The translations under genes were made by a program, and so were the position numbers. DNA of 64,000 bases, from positions 1 to 64,000 of the forward strand of contig JAEUJW010000001.1 of NCBI GenBank assembly GCA_016793465.1. The letters run 5' to 3'. This DNA comes from Myxococcales bacterium. GTDB taxonomy: Bacteria; Myxococcota; Polyangia; Nannocystales; Nannocystaceae. Numbering within the stretch: position 1 is the stretch's first letter; each line of letters opens with the position of its first letter. Positions 24,501 through 31,285 of the stretch are shown here, one piece after another. The notes under the pieces are model-generated. The model was not told where the DNA came from, ran no database searches, and was given only the letters and a program-made list of their open reading frames with translations.

Positions 24501-24845
24501 ATGACCGCCCTCGACTTCCGCCTGCTCGCGCGCAGCGCCGACGCCGGCACCTTCGCGGTGACCGTGCCCCCCGGCTACGTGTACTTCGAGGGCCACTTCC
24601 CCGGCGCGCCGATCCTCCCCGCCATCGCCCAGCTGGTCGCCCTCGTGCAGGACCGCGTCCACGCGCTCTGGCCCGAGCTCGGCCAGCCCCGGCGTGTCGC
24701 CCGCCTGAAGTTCGCCCGCGCGATCGCCCCCGGCGACGAGGTCGAGGTCCAGCTCGTGCGCGCCGACACCGACGTGCGCTTCACCCTGGTCTGCCGCGGC
24801 GACACCTGCACCCGCGGCGTCCTCGGCTTCGCCCCCGCGCCGTGA
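24501..24845 (+). CDS. Hotdog-fold 3-hydroxyacyl-ACP dehydratase (ApeI/FabZ-like)
   Basis: A 114-residue single hotdog domain with YVYFEGHFPGAPILPAIAQL, the FabA/FabZ/ApeI active-site region containing the GHFPxxPILP signature. Such enzymes dehydrate 3-hydroxyacyl-ACP. ApeI-type proteins occur in aryl polyene and related lipid clusters. It begins a six-gene same-strand group with a flavoenzyme, ACP, second dehydratase, ketosynthase and acyltransferase, which supports a role in making a special acyl chain. No TANNNT box or clear ribosome-binding site was seen before the ATG. Confidence 0.85.
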   Translation: MTALDFRLLARSADAGTFAVTVPPGYVYFEGHFPGAPILPAIAQLVALVQDRVHALWPELGQPRRVARLKFARAIAPGDEVEVQLVRADTDVRFTLVCRGDTCTRGVLGFAPAP

Positions 24846-24868
24846 GCCCGCCCATGCGCGCGGGGCCG

Positions 24869-24892
24869 CCTCCACGGCCCCGCGGGCCTGAG
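24869..24892. repeat. REP-like palindrome abutting a promoter box
   Basis: CCTCCACGGCCCCGCGGGCC followed by TGAG, an inverted copy of the family, ending 1 bp before the TATCCT box of the flavoenzyme gene, in the place where a -35 element would lie. Confidence 0.7.
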
Positions 24893-24893
24893 C

Positions 24894-24899
24894 TATCCT
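24894..24899 (+). promoter_or_regulatory. TANNNT box of the flavoenzyme gene
   Basis: TATCCT ends 10 nt before the ATG at 24910; no Shine-Dalgarno sequence. Confidence 0.5.
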
Positions 24900-24909
24900 C
24901 GCCGCGCGC

Positions 24910-26523
24910 ATGGACCCCACGCACACGCACACCGTCGACGTCGCGATCCTCGGCGGCGGACTCGCCGGCAACCTGCTCGCGCGCCAGCTGCGGCGCACGC
25001 TCCCCGACCTGTCCGTCGCGCTCTACGAGCGCAGCAACGACACCAGCTGGAAGGTCGGCGAGTCGACGGTCGAGCTCGCCAGCAACTACCTGACCCGCCG
25101 CCTCGGCCTCTCGACCTACCTCTACGAGAACATGCTGCCGAAGAACGGCCTGCGGTTCTTCTTCGACACCCCGCAGAAGGACGCGCCGCTGATCGACATG
25201 TCGGAGATCGGCAGCATGTCGTTCACCGCCTACCCCAGCTTCCAGCTCGACCGGGCCCGCTTCGAGGCCGACCTCCTGCGCATGAACCGGGACATGGGCG
25301 TCGAGGTGCACACCGCCGCCCGCGTCCACGACCTCGCCCTCCACGAGCAGGACGGCCCCGCGTCGAGCCCCGACCGCCGCCACGAGTTCAGCGTCACCGA
25401 AGGCGAGACCACCCACCGCGTGCGCGCCAGGTGGGTCGTCGACGCCAGCGGCCGCTCGAGCCTGATCGCCAAGCAGAAGGACCTGCGGATCCCCGCCGAG
25501 CACCCGATCGCCGCCGTGTGGGGCCGCTTCGTCAACCACGCCGACATGGACGACTGGGGCCCCGGCTGGTGGCGCCAGCGCGTGCGCAACACCTCGCGCG
25601 TGCTGTCCACCGTGCACTTCTGCTACGACCCCGGCTACTGGATCTGGTTCATCCCGCTCGGCAAGGGCGTCATGTCGGTCGGCTGGGTCGGCGTGAAGCA
25701 GGTCTTCACCGACGCGATGCGCAAGCCCGAGGGCTTCCTCGAGTTCCTCCGCGACCACCGCGCCGTCTGGGACTTGTTAAAGGACCGCGCCGAGCTGCTC
25801 GACGTGCTCGCCTACAAGCAGCTGGCCTACGCCACCAAACAATTCTTCGACGGCGGCGACCGCTGGTTCCTCACCGGCGAGGCCGCCGCCTTCACCGACC
25901 CCTTCTACAGCCCCGGCAGCGACTTCATCTCGCTCGAGAACGACTTCATCACCGACATGATCGCCCGCGACCATGCCGGCGAGACCCGCGAGGCGATCGC
26001 CGAGCGCTCGGCCGTCTACGACGAGTGGATGCAGTTCCGCTACCAGGCCACCCTGCTGCTCTACAAGGACCTCTACCCCCTGCTCGCCAGCTACGAGCTG
26101 CTGCTCATGAAGTGGGAGTTCGACATCGCCTGCTACTACAACCTGTGGTGCGCCCCCTACTTCCACGACGAGCACCTCGACCTGAAGCACCTGCGCAGCG
26201 AGCTGCGCCGCAAGGACTTCGTGCTGCTGGCCCTGCAGAACTTCTCGAGCCTGTTCCAGCGCGTCCACGCCGGCTACCGCGACCGCGGCATGCTCCACCG
26301 CCGCAACCTCGGCCAGGCCACCCACACCATCTCGACCACCGGCTTCCTCGACGACCTCCGCGCCCCCCGCCCCCGCAAGCAGGTCCTCCGCACCACCGAG
26401 GCGATCTTCAACGCCACCCGCGCCCGCGCCCTCGACCTCCTCGCCGACCTCGGCGAGACCCCGAACCCCGCCGCGCGCACCCTCCCGCTCTACGAGTTCA
26501 TGCTGGCGGCCCCGCTCGCCTGA
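24910..26523 (+). CDS. FAD-dependent tryptophan-halogenase-like oxidoreductase
   Basis: A 537-residue flavoprotein. The FAD-binding motif ILGGGLAGNLLARQL is at residues 14-28 and VVDASGRSS near residue 178. YWIWFIPLGKG near residue 244 holds the WxWxIP motif of flavin-dependent halogenases. GDRWFLTGEAAAFTDPFYSPG near residue 318 is the second flavin contact. Enzymes of this branch include true halogenases and polyene/flexirubin-cluster oxidoreductases; the substrate may be ACP-bound. The typical tryptophan-halogenase lysine could not be placed with confidence, so halogenation is unproven. AT-rich islands occur at 25773 and 25838. Confidence 0.82.
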   Translation: MDPTHTHTVDVAILGGGLAGNLLARQLRRTLPDLSVALYERSNDTSWKVGESTVELASNYLTRRLGLSTYLYENMLPKNGLRFFFDTPQKDAPLIDMSEIGSMSFTAYPSFQLDRARFEADLLRMNRDMGVEVHTAARVHDLALHEQDGPASSPDRRHEFSVTEGETTHRVRARWVVDASGRSSLIAKQKDLRIPAEHPIAAVWGRFVNHADMDDWGPGWWRQRVRNTSRVLSTVHFCYDPGYWIWFIPLGKGVMSVGWVGVKQVFTDAMRKPEGFLEFLRDHRAVWDLLKDRAELLDVLAYKQLAYATKQFFDGGDRWFLTGEAAAFTDPFYSPGSDFISLENDFITDMIARDHAGETREAIAERSAVYDEWMQFRYQATLLLYKDLYPLLASYELLLMKWEFDIACYYNLWCAPYFHDEHLDLKHLRSELRRKDFVLLALQNFSSLFQRVHAGYRDRGMLHRRNLGQATHTISTTGFLDDLRAPRPRKQVLRTTEAIFNATRARALDLLADLGETPNPAARTLPLYEFMLAAPLA

Positions 26524-26526
26524 CGC

Positions 26527-26532
26527 TACCAT
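26527..26532 (+). promoter_or_regulatory. TANNNT box before the ACP gene
   Basis: TACCAT ends 12 nt before the ATG at 26545, only 4 bp after the preceding stop codon; possible internal promoter. Confidence 0.35.
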
Positions 26533-26544
26533 CCTCCCCCTCCC

Positions 26545-26898
26545 ATGACGCGCGCGGAAATCTACACCCGGGTGGTCGGCATCCTCGTCAAGTCCTTCGA
26601 ACTCGACCCGGCCGACATCAAGCCGGAGTCCAAGCTGTTCGAGGAGCTCGACCTCGACAGCATCGACGCCGTCGACATGTTCGTCGAGCTCCACGAGGTC
26701 ACCAACCGCCGCATCGACCCCGCGGTCGCCCGCAACATCCGCACCGTCGAGGACATCGTCGACCTCGTCGACCGCGAGCTCAACTCGCCCGAGGGCGCCC
26801 GCCCCTCCGACGGCGTCGCCAACCCCGGCGCGACCGGCGGTTCTTCCGACGGCGCGACCGGCGGTTCCTCCGACGGCGCCCCGCCCGCCGCCTCCTGA
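26545..26898 (+). CDS. Acyl carrier protein with repetitive C-terminal tail
   Basis: A 117-residue ACP. The phosphopantetheine site is Ser in LDLDSIDAVDMFVEL (about residue 37), in a normal four-helix ACP of about 80 residues. The tail contains two copies of GATGGSSD, encoded by a near-perfect 27-bp tandem repeat, and is not part of the ACP fold. It probably carries the growing acyl chain for the ketosynthase and dehydratases encoded next to it. Confidence 0.93.
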   Translation: MTRAEIYTRVVGILVKSFELDPADIKPESKLFEELDLDSIDAVDMFVELHEVTNRRIDPAVARNIRTVEDIVDLVDRELNSPEGARPSDGVANPGATGGSSDGATGGSSDGAPPAAS

Positions 26899-26913
26899 CC
26901 GCGCAGGCCCGCG

Positions 26914-27351
26914 ATGACCGAGACGGTGGACCTGCAGGACATCATCCCGCATCGCCCGCCGATGCTCCTCATCGACACCTTTAATTATTGCCGCGACCAC
27001 GAGGTCTCGTGCAGCGTGACCGTCCGCGACGACGCGCTGCTCGTCGTCGACGGCAAGGTCCCCGCGCTCGTCGCCCTCGAGTACTTCGCCCAGACCGTCG
27101 CCAGCCTCTACGGCTACATGCGCCGCCACCAGACCGGCGGCTTCGAGATGGGCATGCTGCTCGGCTCCCGCGAGATCACCCTCGAGACCGACTACTTCCA
27201 CGTCGGCGACGTCCTGCACATCACCGGCGTCGAGGCCTTCAGCGCCCCGCCGATCTCCCAGTTCCGCTGCGAGCTGCGCCGCGCCGGCGATCCCGCCGTG
27301 CTCGCCCGCGGCAGCATCTCCGTGTTCGCCTCAGGAGCCCCTCCCCAATGA
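26914..27351 (+). CDS. Hotdog-fold 3-hydroxyacyl-ACP dehydratase (FabZ/ApeP-like)
   Basis: A 145-residue hotdog protein with IIPHRPPMLLIDTFNYC near residue 10, the FabZ-like HRxPMLLID signature, and ALEYFAQTVASLYGYM near residue 58. It resembles ApeP-type dehydratases of polyene clusters. It lies 15 bp after the ACP gene and overlaps the ketosynthase start (ATGA). The AT-rich island at 26980 encodes FNY. Confidence 0.85.
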   Translation: MTETVDLQDIIPHRPPMLLIDTFNYCRDHEVSCSVTVRDDALLVVDGKVPALVALEYFAQTVASLYGYMRRHQTGGFEMGMLLGSREITLETDYFHVGDVLHITGVEAFSAPPISQFRCELRRAGDPAVLARGSISVFASGAPPQ

Positions 27352-28664
27352 CCACGCACCGCGTCGTCGTCACCGGCGTCGGCCTCGCCTCGCCCGTCGG
27401 CACCACCCTCGCCGAGGTCAGCCAGTCGCTGCAGACCGGTCGCCACGGCATCGTCACCGTCCCCGAGTGGTCCGGCGTCGAGGAGCTCCGCACCCGCCTC
27501 GCCGGCGTCGTGCCCGGCTACCGCAGCCCCCCCGCCGACAGCCTGTTGAAGCCGAACGCCGCCTCCGGCCCCCCGCGCGGCGGCGAGGGCCTCGCGCCGC
27601 TCGACCTCGAGGGCCGCTGGCCGCGCAAGAAGACCCGCACGATGGGCCGCGTCGGCCTGCTCGCCACCTACGCCACCGAGCAGGCCCTCGCCTCCGCCGG
27701 CCTGCAGGACGACCCCGTGCTCGGCTCCGGCGCCACCGGCCTGGCCTACGGCAGCACCTCCGGCTCGTCCGAGGCGCTCGTCGACTACTGCGTGACCCTG
27801 TTCACCCGCCTCAGCATGCGCGGCCTGCAGAGCACCAGCTTCCTGAAGTTCATGGCCCACACCTGCGCGGCCAACCTCTCGCAGTTCTACGGCATCCGCG
27901 GCCGCATCATCCCCACCAACTCCGCCTGCACGAGCGGCGCCCAGGCCATCGGCTACGCCTACGAGGCGATCAAGTACGGCAAGCAGGACGTGATGATCGC
28001 CGGCGGCGCCGACGAGATGCACTTCACCACCGCCGTCACCTTCGACCTGATGTTCGCGACCTCCGCGAACTTCAACCATCAGCCCGACCGCAGCCCGCGC
28101 CCGTTCGACGCCAAGCGCGACGGCCTGGTCGTCGGCGAGGGCGCCGGCACGCTGATCCTCGAGTCGTACGAGCGCGCCCGGGCCCGCGGCGCCAGGATCT
28201 ACGCCGAGCTGCTCGGCTTCGGCACCAACTGCGACGGCATCCACATCACCGCCCCCTCGGAGACCGGCATGTGCGGCGCCATGGCCCTCTCGCTGCACGA
28301 CGCAGGCCTCAAACCCGGCGACATCGACTACGTCAACGCCCACGGCACCGCCACCGACATCGGCGACGTCGCCGAGACCGGGGCCACCCGCACGATCTTC
28401 GGCCGCCCCGTCCCGATCTCCTCGCCGAAGAGCTTCACCGGCCACACCATGGGCGCCTGCGGCGCGATCGAGGCCGCCTTCTGCCTCGTCATGCTGCAGG
28501 ACGGCTTCCTGATGCCGACCCGCAACCTCGACGAGCTCGACCCGCGCTGCGCCGACCTCGACTACGTCCGCGAGGTCCGCCGCGCCGCCCCGACCACGAT
28601 CATGAGCAACAACTTCGCGTTCGGCGGCGTCAACACCTCGCTGATCTTCCGCCGCGTCGACTGA
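27348..28664 (+). CDS. Beta-ketoacyl-ACP synthase (FabF/KAS II-like)
   Basis: A 438-residue condensing enzyme. The catalytic triad is complete: Cys in PTNSACTSGAQ (about residue 193), His in NAHGTAT (about 331), His in KSFTGHTMGACG (about 366). GVNTSLIF ends the fold. Residues 60-90 carry an extra Pro/Gly-rich loop. Translationally coupled to the dehydratase. It should extend an acyl chain on the ACP of this cluster; no ketoreductase, chain-length factor or thioesterase is present nearby. Confidence 0.92.
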   Translation: MTTHRVVVTGVGLASPVGTTLAEVSQSLQTGRHGIVTVPEWSGVEELRTRLAGVVPGYRSPPADSLLKPNAASGPPRGGEGLAPLDLEGRWPRKKTRTMGRVGLLATYATEQALASAGLQDDPVLGSGATGLAYGSTSGSSEALVDYCVTLFTRLSMRGLQSTSFLKFMAHTCAANLSQFYGIRGRIIPTNSACTSGAQAIGYAYEAIKYGKQDVMIAGGADEMHFTTAVTFDLMFATSANFNHQPDRSPRPFDAKRDGLVVGEGAGTLILESYERARARGARIYAELLGFGTNCDGIHITAPSETGMCGAMALSLHDAGLKPGDIDYVNAHGTATDIGDVAETGATRTIFGRPVPISSPKSFTGHTMGACGAIEAAFCLVMLQDGFLMPTRNLDELDPRCADLDYVREVRRAAPTTIMSNNFAFGGVNTSLIFRRVD

Positions 28665-28679
28665 CCGGCCGCCTCGTCG

Positions 28680-29552
28680 ATGCCGCAGCTCCTCCGCGCC
28701 CTCCTGACCGGCTCGGCCTTCCTCGTGTTCTTCCTGATGGGCGGCATGGTCGGCCGCCTCGCGCTCCCGATCGTCGCCAACTTCCCCGGCAGCCCCGAGC
28801 GCAAGCGTCGGCGCCGCGCGTGGTTCCTGCTGTGGGCCAACCGTTGGTTCGTCGGCTACATGAAGCTGTTCCGCCTGATCCGCTTCAAGCGCCCGCCGCT
28901 ACCGCCGGACTTCCCGCACGGCCAGCCGTTCGTCATGATCAGCAACCACCCCTCGCTGATCGACACCCTGCTCCCGCTGACGATGATCCCCGGCATCACC
29001 ACCGTGTTCAAGCCGACCTGGTACCGGTCGTGGCTGATCCGCCCGATCCTGCAGTACGGCCACCACATCGCCGGCCCCGACCCGAAGGCCCTCGCCGCCG
29101 CCGGCAGCAGCGGCGAGGACGCGGCCGAGAGCACCGTGCTCGACCGCATGGTCGACCACCTGCGCACCGGCAACGCGCTCTACATCTTCCCCGAGGGCTC
29201 GCGCTCGTTCGAACGCAAGCTCCGCCGCTTCCGCCGCGGCGCGGTCGAGGCCGCGATCCGGGCCGGCGTGCCGATCGTCCCGATCTTCATCTCCGTCAAC
29301 CCGCCGATGTTGATGAAGCACCAGAAGTGGTACCAGGTCCCGCGCAAGGGCGGCCGCTACAGCGTCGAGTTCTTCCCCGTCATCCCCACCGCCGGCCGCG
29401 ACCTCGACCCCCGCGAGCTGAACCGACAATTAAAAATTCGTTATGAAGAACGCCACGCCAGGATGCTCCGCGAACGCGACGCCGAGCTGCCGCCCGCGCA
29501 GCGCCCGGCCCTCCCGCCCGACAGCCCCGCTTCAGATGTGACACCAGGGTAG
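28680..29552 (+). CDS. PlsC-type acyltransferase
   Basis: A 290-residue membrane-associated acyltransferase with an N-terminal hydrophobic segment (residues 8-30), the catalytic NHPSLID motif near residue 83 and FPEGSRS near residue 173. The family moves acyl groups onto lysophospholipids or related acceptors. In polyene and flexirubin clusters such an enzyme attaches the special chain to a lipid, which is the likely role here (inference). It ends with a very AT-rich codon run at 29427-29451 (LKIRYEE), unlike the rest of the gene. Confidence 0.88.
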   Translation: MPQLLRALLTGSAFLVFFLMGGMVGRLALPIVANFPGSPERKRRRRAWFLLWANRWFVGYMKLFRLIRFKRPPLPPDFPHGQPFVMISNHPSLIDTLLPLTMIPGITTVFKPTWYRSWLIRPILQYGHHIAGPDPKALAAAGSSGEDAAESTVLDRMVDHLRTGNALYIFPEGSRSFERKLRRFRRGAVEAAIRAGVPIVPIFISVNPPMLMKHQKWYQVPRKGGRYSVEFFPVIPTAGRDLDPRELNRQLKIRYEERHARMLRERDAELPPAQRPALPPDSPASDVTPG

Positions 29553-29616
29553 CCCCGCCTCCCCGGAGCGCGCCCGCGAGCCCGCGTTTTCCCCTGCAGG
29601 CCCGCAAACCCGCTGC

Positions 29617-29622
29617 TACGCT
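29617..29622 (+). promoter_or_regulatory. TANNNT box of the Cys-repeat gene
   Basis: TACGCT ends 6 nt before the GTG at 29629; no Shine-Dalgarno sequence. Predicted leaderless. Confidence 0.55.
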
Positions 29623-29628
29623 CGCCCG

Positions 29629-30354
29629 GTGCTGTATCGCCTGTCGCTGGCCCTCGCGTTCTCCGTCGGCCTCGGCCTGAGCCTCGCCCCGGCTCACCGC
29701 CCCCTCGCCGGCAGCTGTCAGAAAGCCGGCGACTGCCCCACCGGCTTCACCTGCAACCAGGGCACCTGCGTCACCGACCAGCTGCGCTGCGTGTTCTCCT
29801 GCCAGCGTCGCGACATCCAGGGCGAGTGCGTGTCCTACGCCCAGGACTACTGCGGCGCCGACGCCGTGTGCGCCCGCCAGTGCACCCGCCGCGGCCTGAA
29901 CGCCTCCTGCCCCGAGTGGGGCCCCGACGCCTGCGGCGAGAACATGGCCTGCGCCACCCGCTGCAAGGAGCGCGCGACCGACGGCACCTGCAACGCCTAC
30001 GACTCCGACCACTGCGAGACCCGGGCCCGCTGCGCCAAGCACTGCACCGACCGCTCGACCAACGGCACCTGCCTCGCCTACGGCCCCGACGCCTGCGGCC
30101 CGTCCTACGCCTGCGTCCAGCGCTGCATGCAGCGCGGCATCGGCGGCGACTGCACGCTGTGGGGCCAGGACGTGTGCGGCCCCAACATGGCCTGCGCCCG
30201 CCGCTGCACCAGCCGCGACGGCGCCGGCACCTGCAACGCCTGGGAGTCCGACGTCTGCGGCGAGGGCGCGGTGTGCATCAAGCACTGTGCGAACCGCGGC
30301 AGCTTCGGCGCCTGCTTCGCCTACGAGGCCGACTACTGCGAGGCCGGCAACTAA
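29629..30354 (+). CDS. Secreted protein of seven 27-residue Cys repeats
   Basis: A 241-residue exported protein with a signal peptide (about residues 1-29). Residues 30-47 are a small module CxxxxxCPxGFxCxxGxC. From residue 54 to the end there are seven repeats of 27 residues (the last has 26), each with Cys at positions 1, 5, 14 and 22, a basic patch after Cys5 and an acidic Asp just before the fourth Cys. That makes 28 Cys in the repeats, probably all in disulfides. I do not recognise the family. A stable extracellular rod or binding protein is likely. GTG start set by the TACGCT box 6 nt upstream and by the signal peptide. Confidence 0.8.
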   Translation: MLYRLSLALAFSVGLGLSLAPAHRPLAGSCQKAGDCPTGFTCNQGTCVTDQLRCVFSCQRRDIQGECVSYAQDYCGADAVCARQCTRRGLNASCPEWGPDACGENMACATRCKERATDGTCNAYDSDHCETRARCAKHCTDRSTNGTCLAYGPDACGPSYACVQRCMQRGIGGDCTLWGQDVCGPNMACARRCTSRDGAGTCNAWESDVCGEGAVCIKHCANRGSFGACFAYEADYCEAGN

Positions 30355-30479
30355 GGGCCCCGCCCGCGGGCGTCCGCGCGCGAGCGCGGGGTAGACCCTC
30401 GCCGCCGAACTTGGGACACTGACGCCTCGCGTTGGAACCGCCCCGCGGTCCCCGCTCCAACGCGAGCCCGAGGCCCCCG

Positions 30480-31208
30480 ATGACGCACCTCCGCCCGCTG
30501 CTCGTTCTCGCCGCCCTCACCGCCTGCGACGCCGCGATCGTCGCCAACGTCCAGGAGTCGGCCAAGGCCGAGTCGGCCGCCGAGGCCCAGGCCCAGCCGC
30601 AGCCGGCCCAGGCCGCCGCGGTGGCCGACACCCCCGCCGCCGTGAAGGCCACCGTCGAGGCCGAGGCCCTCGACCTCGAGTCGATCAACTTCCTGGTCAA
30701 GAAGGGCAAGGTCAAGGACGCCGCCGAGCTCGAGAAGCTGATCAACGACCCCAAGGAGCAGCTCAGCAACGTCGACATCGACGGCGACGGCAAGATCGAC
30801 AAGATCCAGGTCGTCGAGGTCAAGGGCGAGGGCGGCGGCTCGACCTTCGAGCTGAAGGTCATCCCCTCCAAGACCAAGGACAAGGCCGACGCCGTGGTCG
30901 TCGCCGTCATCACCCTGTCCCCCGACAAGGTCAGCAAGACCCTCATCGTCACCGCCAAGTACACCCCCGTCGTCATCGGCCACGAGACCCACGTCTACAC
31001 CTACGACGTGCCCATCGAGATCCAGGGCGACACCATCGTCGTCGTCGACAAGAACCCCTTCTTCGGCTGGTACTTCGTCGCCACCCGCCCGGTCTACGTC
31101 GGCGTGTTCGTCTACGACATCCCCCCGCCGCCCGTGATCTACTGGAAGGGCAAGGGCAAGGGCAAACACTGGCACAAGAAGCACCACCACAAGAAGGGCT
31201 GGCACTGA
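30480..31208 (+). CDS. Lipoprotein with EF-hand-like loop and His/Lys-rich tail
   Basis: A 242-residue lipoprotein (lipobox LTAC, Cys16). An Ala/Gln/Glu-rich helix follows. DIDGDGKIDKI near residue 100 matches a calcium-binding EF-hand or dockerin-like loop. A beta-rich domain (110-215) comes next, ending in a strongly basic tail of Gly, Lys, His and Trp. The tail could bind metal, nucleic acid or anionic polymer. No known family assigned. Confidence 0.72.
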   Translation: MTHLRPLLVLAALTACDAAIVANVQESAKAESAAEAQAQPQPAQAAAVADTPAAVKATVEAEALDLESINFLVKKGKVKDAAELEKLINDPKEQLSNVDIDGDGKIDKIQVVEVKGEGGGSTFELKVIPSKTKDKADAVVVAVITLSPDKVSKTLIVTAKYTPVVIGHETHVYTYDVPIEIQGDTIVVVDKNPFFGWYFVATRPVYVGVFVYDIPPPPVIYWKGKGKGKHWHKKHHHKKGWH

Positions 31209-31285
31209 GACCACCGCCCCGCGCGTGAGCTGCCCCCGCTGCCCCGGCGCGCCCCCCGTGTTACCTTCCGCGCCCGAGCGGCAAC

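Noticed and set aside
24910..26523. Firm call of tryptophan 7-halogenase
   Set aside because: WxWxIP and FAD motifs are present, but the lysine needed for chlorination could not be placed, and the cluster context points to an acyl or ACP-bound substrate.
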